Source: Bacillus aerolatus
Lineage (GTDB): Bacteria; Bacillota; Bacilli; Bacillales; Domibacillaceae
DNA length: 45,013 nt
Assembly (NCBI RefSeq): GCF_009183655.1
Contig: NZ_WEIO01000018.1
Coordinates: 1 to 45,013 of the forward strand
Direction: 5' to 3'
Shown here: positions 17,801-25,630 of the stretch, piece after piece
Layout: each line of letters opens with the position of its first letter
How positions within the stretch are numbered: the stretch's first letter is position 1
The notes under the pieces: generated by a model
Seen by the model: only the letters and a program-made list of their open reading frames with translations
The model's database searches: none
Told to the model about the DNA's origin: nothing
Translations under genes and position numbers: made by a program

Positions 17801-18787
17801 TTGGATACTGGAACTCATATTGTAATGGGATTTGCGCTGGGAGGACTGGCGACGCTTGATCCTGCCGTTGCCGCGGAGCCAATGACAAAATATGCAGTTA
17901 TGTCTGCGGTTGTCATCGGTTCGCAAGCCCCTGACATAGATACAATTTTAAAGCTTCGGAACAATGCTGTCTATATACGCAATCATCGGGGAGCGACACA
18001 CTCTATACCAGCCGTCCTTTTATGGCCTTTGCTCATTACTGGTGTGATTTACTTGTTATTCCCGGGAAGCAATTTGCTTCATTTATGGCTGTGGACACAG
18101 TTTGCCGTGTTCCTCCATGTATTCGTTGATATTTTTAACGCATACGGCACCCAGGCGCTTCGCCCTTTTTCATCCAGGTGGGTTGCTCTTGGAGTGATTA
18201 ATACATTCGATCCGTTCATTTTCTTTATGCATGCGGTCGGACTTGTGCTATGGATTATGGATTTCCATCCCGGCTACACCTTTATCGTCATATACTTAAT
18301 TTTAATTGGGTACTATATACTGCGTTTTCAAATGCAAGGTGCAATTAGAAACTCTGTTAGAAGACTGATACCGGATTCAGAAGAAATTATTATTGCGCCT
18401 ACGATGCGATTCCACTTGTGGAGAATTGCCGTTAAATCGCCAACTCACTTTTACGTTGCCCGCGGCTACAAGCGCTCAGTGACGATTCTTGATAAATACA
18501 AACGGGTAAAAGTACCCGATACGGATCTGTTTCAGGCAGCGAAAAAAAATGCCAACCTGGCAGCCTTTCTTCACTTTTCCCCTGTGTACCGGTGGGAATT
18601 GGCTGAGTATAACGACTGTTTTGAAGTAAAATTTATTGACCTTCGCTACCGCAACAACGGTTATTACCCTTTTGTTGCCGTTGTCCAGCTCGATCTTGAC
18701 TACAACATAATCGGCTCATACACCGGCTGGATCTTCAGTGAAGAAAAGCTGCGAAAAAAACTCACATTTGTCCCTGAATCTAATTAA
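17801..18787 (+). CDS. yfhP: YfhP, membrane-bound metal-dependent hydrolase (YdjM/LexA-binding type)
   Basis: A 328-residue protein beginning MDTGTHIVMG, with the His/Asp motifs of the YdjM-like membrane hydrolase family: H6 near the start, QAPDIDT near residues 45-51 and RGATHS near 63-68. Three to five membrane helices follow (about 70-180), then a soluble C-terminal domain. The active-site residues suggest a metal-dependent hydrolase at the membrane; the substrate is unknown. In B. subtilis YfhP represses the neighbouring yfhQ/fabL region according to older reports, which I recall only loosely. The start codon is TTG, chosen because AAAGGAGG lies 7 nt upstream. It diverges from the small ORF and mutY with no spacer. 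Confidence 0.87.
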   Translation: MDTGTHIVMGFALGGLATLDPAVAAEPMTKYAVMSAVVIGSQAPDIDTILKLRNNAVYIRNHRGATHSIPAVLLWPLLITGVIYLLFPGSNLLHLWLWTQFAVFLHVFVDIFNAYGTQALRPFSSRWVALGVINTFDPFIFFMHAVGLVLWIMDFHPGYTFIVIYLILIGYYILRFQMQGAIRNSVRRLIPDSEEIIIAPTMRFHLWRIAVKSPTHFYVARGYKRSVTILDKYKRVKVPDTDLFQAAKKNANLAAFLHFSPVYRWELAEYNDCFEVKFIDLRYRNNGYYPFVAVVQLDLDYNIIGSYTGWIFSEEKLRKKLTFVPESN

Positions 18788-18794
18788 AAACAAA

Positions 18795-18817
18795 AACCCG
18801 CCGATCGGCGGGCTTTA
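18795..18817. terminator. bidirectional terminator between yfhP and yfhJ
   Basis: CCCGCCGATCGGCGGG (18797-18812) is a self-complementary hairpin, preceded by AAAAACAAAAA and followed by CTTTATT. It can end yfhP (+) and yfhJ (-). Confidence 0.9.
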
Positions 18818-19087
18818 TTAATGGGTCAAATCATTTTCATCATTGAGCAGGTGACTGTATTTCGGGTTGCGGCCGGCAAATTCATGGAGCCGGCTTCCGT
18901 AGTTTTCGAGCCATTGCCGGACGACTTTTTCAGTCATTGCTTTGCCTTGATAGTCATAGCCGGCTTTTGCGTAAGTCGCTTCGAAATCTTCCCACAAAAG
19001 CTCGACCCACGTTCGGGCCCGAGCATGCGATAAACTTTCATTTTTGCTTAGTAAAAGGTTTGTCAGCCGTTCAAAGGTTTCTTCCAT
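18818..19087 (-). CDS. yfhJ: YfhJ, WVELL family protein
   Basis: An 89-residue cytoplasmic protein containing the family signature WVELL (residues 27-31, in ARTWVELLWEDFE). The family is restricted to Bacillus and relatives and has no known function. It is followed by a shared terminator and lies 29 nt after yfhH on the same strand, so the two are probably cotranscribed. The small spore protein gene sspK, which I recall near yfhJ in B. subtilis, is not seen in the flanking gaps. Confidence 0.85.
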   Translation of the reverse strand: MEETFERLTNLLLSKNESLSHARARTWVELLWEDFEATYAKAGYDYQGKAMTEKVVRQWLENYGSRLHEFAGRNPKYSHLLNDENDLTH

Positions 19088-19116
19088 CGTATCCGCCCTT
19101 TTTCATTTATTTATGA

Positions 19117-19434
19117 TTAAAGTTGCAGCATTGAAATTGGCAATCCTTCTTCTTTGCCATCGCCGTCAATTCGGCAGCCCCAGGCAAAGACACCGTTCAT
19201 ATAATCAATCTTAAAATACGTGCCGGGATCTCCTTTAATCTCATACATTTTTCCGGGAGTAAAATCATCAGGATTCATTAAATACGCTTCTGCCATTAAG
19301 GCTTTTCTTTCTAAAACGGCAAATTCATTTACGATGCCGAGCTGTTCTGCTTTACGTGCTTTTTCTTTCAGCCTTCCGATTTCCTGCTGCAATTCAAACT
19401 CTGTCATGTCACTGTAGCGCTTCTCTGTTTCCAA
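19117..19434 (-). CDS. yfhH: YfhH, DUF1811 family protein
   Basis: A 105-residue protein with an N-terminal coiled-coil-like helical hairpin (about 10-45, MTEFELQQEIGRLKEKARKAEQ split by charged heptads) and a small beta domain ending NGVFAWGCRIDGDG, typical of YfhH/DUF1811. The function is unknown. The start is uncertain: the ATG at 19476 has no ribosome binding site, so I prefer TTG at 19434, which gives the usual family length and begins ETEKRYSDM. AAGGG lies 10 nt upstream of it. It runs divergently from the short-chain dehydrogenase gene. Confidence 0.8.
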   Translation of the reverse strand: METEKRYSDMTEFELQQEIGRLKEKARKAEQLGIVNEFAVLERKALMAEAYLMNPDDFTPGKMYEIKGDPGTYFKIDYMNGVFAWGCRIDGDGKEEGLPISMLQL

Positions 19435-19505
19435 TAGTTGCACACCCTTTTTTCCTTCAGTATAGTGAAATAGCATCGAATAAGAAAGCAGAAAGGATGG
19501 TTCCC

Positions 19506-20174
19506 TTGAAAAATTGTTTAATTACTGGCGGTGCTTCCGGACTCGGAAAAGAACTCGCTAACATTTATAGCCAAAAAGGTTTCCATATTCACTTAATCGG
19601 CCGCAATGCTGACAAGTTGACTGAAGCCAGAAGAGACATTGAAGCAGCTGGCGGTGAAGCAACAATTTACCCGCTTGATCTACAGCAGGCAGATGCTGCG
19701 GATAAATTAGCTGATAAGTTTCAGGCAGACGAAAAAAAAATTGACCTTTTAATTAATAACGCCGGAGTAGGAATTTTCGGTCCCTTTCCTGCTGTCAGCC
19801 TGGCAGACATCGAAACGACATTTGCCACGAACGTCTATGCTCCCATTTTAATGACGAAAGCTTTTCTGCCGCTGTTGAAAGAATCCGGCATGGTGATCAA
19901 CATTATCTCTACAGCCGGACTGCGCGGGAAGAAGCACGAAGCCATTTATTGCGCCAGTAAATTTGCATTGCGCGGTTTTACAGAAAGCCTTCAAAAAGAA
20001 TTTGAAGACAGCAGTCTGCGCTTTGTGGCCGCTTATATGGGCGGTATGAATACTCCTTTTTGGGACGACTCTGATTACGTAAAAGATCCGTCGGGACTGC
20101 CGCTTCCTATAAAAATCGCTGAAAAAATCGTTGAGGAAGCAGAAGAAAAATTAGAAATTATTATTGAAACGTAA
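19506..20174 (+). CDS. short-chain dehydrogenase/reductase
   Basis: A 222-residue classical SDR. The cofactor motif is TGGASGLG near the N-terminus, the NNAGVG structural motif follows, and the active site is Ser (IISTAG) with Y-x3-K (YCASK). The core is followed only by a short C-terminal helix, so it is a compact member of the family; the substrate cannot be read. The start is ambiguous: ATG at 19497 has no spacer to the AAAGGA, whereas TTG at 19506 is 8 nt from it and gives MKNCLITGG, a normal SDR start. Longer upstream frames lack a ribosome binding site. It converges with recX, with only 3 nt between their stop codons. Confidence 0.85.
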   Translation: MKNCLITGGASGLGKELANIYSQKGFHIHLIGRNADKLTEARRDIEAAGGEATIYPLDLQQADAADKLADKFQADEKKIDLLINNAGVGIFGPFPAVSLADIETTFATNVYAPILMTKAFLPLLKESGMVINIISTAGLRGKKHEAIYCASKFALRGFTESLQKEFEDSSLRFVAAYMGGMNTPFWDDSDYVKDPSGLPLPIKIAEKIVEEAEEKLEIIIET

Positions 20175-20177
20175 TGA

Positions 20178-20975
20178 CTACTCTTCCTGCAGCTTCTCTA
20201 TTGCCCGTTCAATATCGCTGATCGAAAAGCCTTTTCGGTAAAGCGTCTGCTTCATCTTTTGTTTATATTCACCGCCGGAAAACTTACTGTACCGGCGGTG
20301 CGCTTTTTCTGCCTGATGCATGAGAGCTTCCAATTGTTCTTCTTCATCTTCTTCCGGCTTTGATTCAGCCAGCGCTTCCTGAATCACACTCCAGCCATAA
20401 CCTTTTCTTGCTAGCGCCTGCTCTATTTTCTGCTTCTGAATAACGGCTGATTCCTTGCTATATTTCTTCCTATATTTCTCCGCAAGCTTTGAGGCCTTTT
20501 CAAATTGAAGGCTGAGATCGAACTCTCCCATCGTCTCTTCTATTATCGACTCATTGATCCCTTTGTCTTTCAATTCTCGCTCAATCACTTTCGGACCTTT
20601 ATCTGATGTGTTGATTTGAGTTTTCGTATACGCTTCGGCAAACTGGGTATCATCTAAATAACTCAGCCGGTAAAGGGAGTGGATAATTTCTTCGATGGCT
20701 TCCGTTTCCGTTTCTTTCTTGGCCAGATAATCTCTCACCTCTTTTTCAGCTCTCATCCGAATTGATAAAAATTGAATCGCTGCATTCAACCCTTTACGGA
20801 CGGCATCCTGTTGAACAATAGCGTCCGCCTCTTTTTCTGTCAGTTCCATTCCTTTTTTCAAACCGGATTGAATGAGTACTGACTCGTCCACACTGAAAGC
20901 ATACTGCTCATCTATAAAGATGTTATAACGATCCTTCAATTTTTGCTGAAGGGAGATTTTTGTAATGACTCCCAC
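20178..20975 (-). CDS. recX: regulatory protein RecX
   Basis: A 265-residue, almost entirely helical and highly charged protein made of tandem three-helix RecX repeats (for example RAEKEVRDYLAKK and the C-terminal QKMKQTLYRKGFS). RecX binds RecA and modulates its filaments during recombination and the SOS response. The start is taken as GTG at 20975 (GVITKISLQQK), because GAGAGGTGAT lies just upstream; the in-frame GTG at 20984 is inside that ribosome binding site. The upstream intergenic region holds a DnaA-box cluster about 165-290 nt away, so DnaA may affect recX expression. The gene converges with the SDR gene. Confidence 0.92.
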   Translation of the reverse strand: MGVITKISLQQKLKDRYNIFIDEQYAFSVDESVLIQSGLKKGMELTEKEADAIVQQDAVRKGLNAAIQFLSIRMRAEKEVRDYLAKKETETEAIEEIIHSLYRLSYLDDTQFAEAYTKTQINTSDKGPKVIERELKDKGINESIIEETMGEFDLSLQFEKASKLAEKYRKKYSKESAVIQKQKIEQALARKGYGWSVIQEALAESKPEEDEEEQLEALMHQAEKAHRRYSKFSGGEYKQKMKQTLYRKGFSISDIERAIEKLQEE

Positions 20976-21139
20976 GTGTATCACCTCTCTTGCTTTACTT
21001 TATCATATGAAAGTATTTTGTTTCTCCCTGGAGAAGGTACTGTATTAAAAAGCCATTATTCCACGGAGGAGATAAAGGAAAAAGTCCGTTTTTTCAAATT
21101 CTGAATATTAAATAAGGTTTAAAAGACATTTATCTATAG

Positions 21140-21268
21140 TTGTGCACAATAATATCCACAAGTTGTGGATAATGTGGATATTTTAAATAAACTTTTATTT
21201 TTTCAATATATTTTTTATCGTAACATGTGGAAAATGTTATCCACAGGTTGTGAATAAACTGTGGAAAG
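21140..21268. promoter_or_regulatory. DnaA-box cluster
   Basis: Within 129 bp I count three perfect matches to TTATNCACA (21164-21172 reverse, 21237-21245 forward, 21249-21257 reverse). Four boxes have one mismatch: 21140-21149 (the palindrome TTGTGCACAA), 21152-21160, 21173-21181 and 21226-21234. One has two mismatches (21260-21268). A 40-bp AT-rich stretch (21182-21221) separates the two groups. No dnaA, dnaN or other origin gene is nearby, so this is more like the non-origin DnaA-box clusters known in B. subtilis than an origin. It occupies the 303-nt gap between recX and the nucleobase permease. Confidence 0.85.
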
Positions 21269-21278
21269 AGTTCTTTTC

Positions 21279-22580
21279 TTATTTTTCATGCAATCCGGCT
21301 TTATTGTACTGTTCCCATTTAACAGATAGCTCCAGGACGATCGACAACAGAACCCCCATGATTAATCCATTAGAAAGAAGCGGCTGTATGTAAATAGGCA
21401 GCTGGCTGAAAATAGCGGGATCAACCGTCATTAAGCTGATGCCAGCAAGAACTGGCAAAGCGATTCGGAAAATCGTATCTGAATTAAATAACGTTCCTTG
21501 AATGGACTGCAGTGCCGTCCCAAATAGCTGTAGATACGCAACAAATAAAACAGCGTTACCGACTGTGACAGGCATCGTTGCAAAAAAAGAGCCGGCAGCC
21601 GGAATGAGTCCAAGCACACTAAACAGGGCGCCTCCAATTAAAAATGGAATTCGGTCGAGAATGCGCGTGCTTTCAAGAAAGCCGATCGTGGAAGTAAAAG
21701 GCGCATACGGCACGAGACCTAGAAAAGCAGCGGCAGCTGTATACAAGCCAGTCAGCGAAAGCGAGCGGTTAAACCGGTCCGCTGCCGGCTCTTCCTTAAA
21801 TAAACGCGCCGCAGCTTGAATAGAAGCAATGGTATTGCTCATGTTCAGTACGCCGGCGATAAAGGTAGTTAAAATAATGCCCCATTGTAAATTCGGTGCT
21901 CCTAAAGGAAAAAAGGAGAATGAATGGCTGCTGGCAGTAAGGGCTGTATCCGCTGGAAAAAGAAGACTGTATATTCCCCAGCCGGTTACAATACCGATCA
22001 AAATAGAAAAATTGCTGACCGCTCCCTTCCCTTTAATCTTCAGCACGGTGACGAGCAAAACAATACCGACGGATAGCAAGCTGACCGGCACATTTACTGT
22101 TCCTGCCGGCGTTAGCTTCAGCATGCCGGTAAAAAAAATAAAAATAAGCTGCACTGAAAGCAAAAATAAGTACACACTCATGACCATTGGCGTAAATATC
22201 TTCGTCACCCATTTAGCTAATCCGAATAAACCAACAATCAGCATCAATGCCCCCGAAGCCAAAATGCCGGAAGCAATGCCGCCGCCAATCGTCTGGAAGT
22301 CCATACCGAGCGCAGAGGCTGATGCACTTAAATTCAGAAGCAATCCCCACATTAGCCCTGAATGTCCTTCCATTAACGGATATCGATGCCCCCACAGCCC
22401 TTGCAATACACAGGCAATGCCTGTGAAAATGAGTGAGCTGCGAAGTGTCATCGCCACTTCCGCTGCGGACAAATCGAAGGCCATACCAATTGAAACCGGC
22501 ACGACAATCGTATTGGCAAAAATAAAAAAGACCCATTGCACGGCTGCCACTCCAGCCGGAAATGCTTTTACCGCTTTCAT
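21279..22580 (-). CDS. NCS2 family purine/pyrimidine permease
   Basis: A 433-residue membrane protein with about 12-14 hydrophobic segments, related to uracil/xanthine permeases of the NCS2 family. Family-like motifs are GHSGLMWG near residue 78 and the NMSNTIASIQAA segment near residue 250. It would import a nucleobase by proton symport; which base cannot be decided. The start is ATG at 22580 after GATGGGGA; an upstream ATG at 22655 lies in the leader. The leader (from an extended -10 at 22724) contains terminator-like hairpins. There is no clear terminator after the gene; the DnaA-box cluster begins within 11 nt. Confidence 0.85.
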   Translation of the reverse strand: MKAVKAFPAGVAAVQWVFFIFANTIVVPVSIGMAFDLSAAEVAMTLRSSLIFTGIACVLQGLWGHRYPLMEGHSGLMWGLLLNLSASASALGMDFQTIGGGIASGILASGALMLIVGLFGLAKWVTKIFTPMVMSVYLFLLSVQLIFIFFTGMLKLTPAGTVNVPVSLLSVGIVLLVTVLKIKGKGAVSNFSILIGIVTGWGIYSLLFPADTALTASSHSFSFFPLGAPNLQWGIILTTFIAGVLNMSNTIASIQAAARLFKEEPAADRFNRSLSLTGLYTAAAAFLGLVPYAPFTSTIGFLESTRILDRIPFLIGGALFSVLGLIPAAGSFFATMPVTVGNAVLFVAYLQLFGTALQSIQGTLFNSDTIFRIALPVLAGISLMTVDPAIFSQLPIYIQPLLSNGLIMGVLLSIVLELSVKWEQYNKAGLHEK

Positions 22581-22620
22581 TTTATCCCCATCTTTCCTTT
22601 GTCTTTTTAATTTTGAAACA

Positions 22621-22680
22621 TAAAAAGGGGACCATCCCCCAAAAAAAACAGGCACTCATGGGACAGCCTCTTGTACTTTA
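22621..22680 (-). promoter_or_regulatory. possible attenuator in the permease leader
   Basis: On the minus strand the untranslated leader has an AGGC…GCCT element followed by eight T's, then GGGGA-TGG-TCCCC (22627-22639) followed by TTTTTA, ending about 40 nt before the start codon. Two terminator-like elements in a purine-permease leader suggest premature termination control. I could not fit the known purine riboswitch core. Confidence 0.35.
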
Positions 22681-22723
22681 TTTTTTGAAGAGCAATTTTC
22701 GAGCCGAAAACGAGCTGACATTT

Positions 22724-22732
22724 ATTATAGCA
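22724..22732 (-). promoter_or_regulatory. extended -10 promoter of the nucleobase permease
   Basis: Minus strand TGCTATAAT: a perfect -10 (22724-22729) with the extended TGn element and no good -35. It lies between the fruA terminator and the permease leader. Confidence 0.6.
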
Positions 22733-22743
22733 AAAAATAACAT

Positions 22744-22779
22744 AAAAAAATCCTTCCACATTCGTCTTTCGTGGAAGGA
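22744..22779 (-). terminator. terminator of the fru operon
   Basis: TCCTTCCAC (22751-22759) pairs with GTGGAAGGA (22771-22779); on the minus strand it is followed by seven T's. It lies 40 nt after the fruA stop. Confidence 0.92.
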
Positions 22780-22818
22780 GCGATAAGTTTATACTTTATA
22801 CGTTTTAATAAATGATAG

Positions 22819-24705
22819 TTATTTGATTTCTTTTTTCAAAAGCCCCACTGTAAAAGCTGTCACGAGCGCGCCGATGATCACGGCGAGCAAGTAAAGAAGC
22901 GCACTGCCCTGGACAATCGGGAAGACGAAAAGCCCTCCATGCGGAGCCGGCAAGCCGATGCCAAACATCATCGTGAGTGCGCCGGCTACAGCTGAACCCG
23001 CGACAGCGGCTGGAATGACGCGGCCAGGGTCGGCTGCTGCGAATGGAATCGCTCCCTCTGTAATAAAGGACGCTCCCATCACGTAACAAGTTTTTCCCGC
23101 TTCCCGTTCTTGCTGGGTGAATTTCTTTTTGAAGATCGTTGTGGCAAGAGCAAGCCCGAGCGGCGGCACCATTCCGCCGGCCATAATAGCTGCATGCGGG
23201 GCAAAATTACCAGCATCAATCATCGCGATGCCAAATGTAAAAGCTGCTTTATTGATCGGCCCCCCCATATCAACCGCCATCATGCCGCCGAGCAAGAGCC
23301 CAAGAAGAACGAGATTGCCAGTTCCCATACCAGAAAGAAAGCTCGTGATTCCTGTATTCAATGCTTTCACTGGTTCAATAACGATAAACATCATGATCAA
23401 ACCGGTAATGAGAATACCAAACACCGGGTAAAGCAACACCGGTTTCAAACCTTCAAGTGACTGCGGCAAATGACTGAGCACTTTTTTCACGCCCAATACA
23501 ATGTAACCAGCAAGAAACCCTGCGATTAATCCGCCGAGAAAGCCAGCATCCCCATTAGCTGCCATCAAACCGCCGACCATACCCGGAGCAAAGCCCGGAC
23601 GGTCCGCGATACTCATCGCAATAAAACCTGCGAGGACAGGAATCATTAAAGCAAAGGCGCTGCCACCGCCAATATCCATTAACGCTTTTGCAACTGGATT
23701 GTAAGTCGCGTGTTCGGGATCAGCCGCATGTATACCAAAGATAAACGAAAGGGCAATCAAAATCCCGCCGCCGACGACAAACGGAAGCATATTGGATACA
23801 CCGCTCATTAAATGTTTGTAAAAGCCGCCTATGCGTTCTTTCTTTTCTGTACCGCCCGGTTCGCTGCTGCTTGAACTGTCGCCTTTAAAAACAGGCGCGT
23901 CCTGATTGACAGCTTTTGTAATCAATTGCTCAGAATTACGAATTCCCTGTGCAACAGGCACTTGAATCACATGTTTGCCTTTGAAGCGGTTCATTTCTAC
24001 TTGTTTATCGGCAGCGACGATAATGGCAGCTGCTTCTTCAATATCCTGTGCAGTCAGCCCATTTTTCACACCACTTGACCCATTCGTTTCAACTTTAATA
24101 TCGACGCCCATTTCTTTCGCTTTTGCTTTTAGCGCGTCAGCCGCCATATACGTATGGGCAATGCCTGTCGGACAGGCGGTGACAGCGAGCACTTTGCCTT
24201 TTGACGAAGCTGCTTCTGCTCCAGGTGCGCTTTCCTCTTCTTCTCCTCCGCGCTCCATTTCATTGATGGCAGCAAGAACATCTTCCTCTATCTGCGCTGC
24301 ATCCAGCTTTTGGCGAAAGCCCGGGTCCATCAAGAAAGAGGACAAACGGGATAACGTTTCCAAATGGGTATCATTTGCTCCCTCTGGCGCGGCAATCATA
24401 AAGAAAAGATGACTCGGCTGTCCGTCCAGCGCTTCATAGTCAATGCCTGCCTTTGAACGGCCGAAAGCAATCGCCGGCGTTTTCACTGCGCCTGTTTTTG
24501 CATGGGGAATCGCAATCCCTTCACCAATTCCCGTTGTGCTTTGAGCTTCGCGCGCTAAAATGGCTTCTTTATATTGTTGTTTATCATTTAATCGGCCTGC
24601 TTGAGCTAGTTTTTCAACGAGTTCGTCAATGACAGAAGCCTTATCAGTCGATTGAAGGTCAATGATCATCGTCTCTTTCGTCAGTAAATCTGTAATATTC
24701 ATCAT
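22819..24705 (-). CDS. fruA: PTS fructose-specific transporter EIIABC
   Basis: A 628-residue three-domain PTS permease that imports fructose as fructose-1-phosphate. Domain order is EIIA (about 1-150, phospho-acceptor His68 in IAIPHAKT), EIIB (about 170-265, phospho-acceptor Cys178 in TACPTGIAHTYM) and EIIC (about 290-628, eight or more membrane helices, ITEGAIPFAA near 545). A Glu/Ser-rich linker joins A to B. It is the last gene of fruR-fruK-fruA, 10 nt after fruK. The start is one of two adjacent ATGs after AGGAGGGG. Its length matches B. subtilis FruA. Confidence 0.97.
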   Translation of the reverse strand: MMNITDLLTKETMIIDLQSTDKASVIDELVEKLAQAGRLNDKQQYKEAILAREAQSTTGIGEGIAIPHAKTGAVKTPAIAFGRSKAGIDYEALDGQPSHLFFMIAAPEGANDTHLETLSRLSSFLMDPGFRQKLDAAQIEEDVLAAINEMERGGEEEESAPGAEAASSKGKVLAVTACPTGIAHTYMAADALKAKAKEMGVDIKVETNGSSGVKNGLTAQDIEEAAAIIVAADKQVEMNRFKGKHVIQVPVAQGIRNSEQLITKAVNQDAPVFKGDSSSSSEPGGTEKKERIGGFYKHLMSGVSNMLPFVVGGGILIALSFIFGIHAADPEHATYNPVAKALMDIGGGSAFALMIPVLAGFIAMSIADRPGFAPGMVGGLMAANGDAGFLGGLIAGFLAGYIVLGVKKVLSHLPQSLEGLKPVLLYPVFGILITGLIMMFIVIEPVKALNTGITSFLSGMGTGNLVLLGLLLGGMMAVDMGGPINKAAFTFGIAMIDAGNFAPHAAIMAGGMVPPLGLALATTIFKKKFTQQEREAGKTCYVMGASFITEGAIPFAAADPGRVIPAAVAGSAVAGALTMMFGIGLPAPHGGLFVFPIVQGSALLYLLAVIIGALVTAFTVGLLKKEIK

Positions 24706-24715
24706 AATTCCCCTC

Positions 24716-25630
24716 CTATTCCATTGTTAAAATTTGAACTTGGGAAGATAGCTGTTCTGCTTTATCTTTCGTACACAAATCCTCAGAAAAGGCGGTCGCA
24801 CTTCCGGCAGCCACACTGTAGCGGAAAGCTTCTTCTAAAGAATCTCCATTTGCATACCGCGCTAAAAACCCTGCCACCATTGAATCCCCTGCGCCAACCG
24901 AGTTTTTTACTTCACCTTTTGGCGGTTTGGCCGCTAAAACCATATCCTCACTTACTAACAAAGCGCCTTCACCAGCCATCGACACGATCACATTTTCAAT
25001 CCCTTCGGCTACTAACTTTTTCGCCAGCTTGACAGCTTGTTCTTTTGAGTCGACAGTCGTTTGAAATAGTTCGCCTAATTCATGGTGATTCGGCTTAATG
25101 AAAAACGGCTTGTAGTCAAGCAGCTTCTTCAGCATCGGACCGCTCGTATCAACAGCTGTTTTTACACCGCGGTCTTTCGCTATCTCCATCAGCTGTACGT
25201 AATAATCTTCAGATAAAGAAGAAAGGACGCTTCCTGCCAGCAGAAGCACATCCCCTTCATTTAACTGCTCGATTAACGCAGTAAACCGGTCTGCTTCCTC
25301 CTGTGTAATGGCCGGTCCTTGTCCGTTTATTTCTGTTTCTGTTCCTGCTTTTAATTTCACATTAATCCGTGTGTCTTCTGCCACTCGAATAAATTGATGC
25401 CGAATGCCTTCTTGATCAAGTTCATTCAAAATAAAGTCACCTGTAAAGCCGCCAAGAAAGCCGAGTGCTGTATTTTCTGCCCCGAGACGAGTGAGCACTC
25501 TTGAAACATTAATGCCTTTTCCGCCTGCAAATTTGGCCGTGTCCACAGCCCGGTTCAATCCTCCCGGCTCAAAGTGGTCAAGTTTGACAATATAATCAAT
25601 CGCCGGATTTAACGTACACGTATAAATCAT
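24716..25630 (-). CDS. fruK: 1-phosphofructokinase
   Basis: A 304-residue PfkB-family kinase converting fructose-1-phosphate to fructose-1,6-bisphosphate. The N-terminal PfkB signature is AGGKGINVSRVL (about 35-46). The C-terminal signature NSVGAGDSMVAGF holds the catalytic Asp and the anion hole near residues 244-256. Its start overlaps the stop of fruR by 4 nt (ATGA), so translation is probably coupled, and fruA follows at once. Confidence 0.97.
   Translation of the reverse strand: MIYTCTLNPAIDYIVKLDHFEPGGLNRAVDTAKFAGGKGINVSRVLTRLGAENTALGFLGGFTGDFILNELDQEGIRHQFIRVAEDTRINVKLKAGTETEINGQGPAITQEEADRFTALIEQLNEGDVLLLAGSVLSSLSEDYYVQLMEIAKDRGVKTAVDTSGPMLKKLLDYKPFFIKPNHHELGELFQTTVDSKEQAVKLAKKLVAEGIENVIVSMAGEGALLVSEDMVLAAKPPKGEVKNSVGAGDSMVAGFLARYANGDSLEEAFRYSVAAGSATAFSEDLCTKDKAEQLSSQVQILTME

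Noticed and set aside
21098-21118. CodY-like site upstream of recX
   Set aside because: Only about 10 of 14 positions match; far weaker than the site at 12820-12834.
21140-21268. Chromosomal or plasmid replication origin
   Set aside because: DnaA boxes and an AT-rich stretch are present, but there is no dnaA, dnaN, rpmH or rep gene, no DnaA-trio motif that I can recognise, and the setting is an ordinary chromosomal block.
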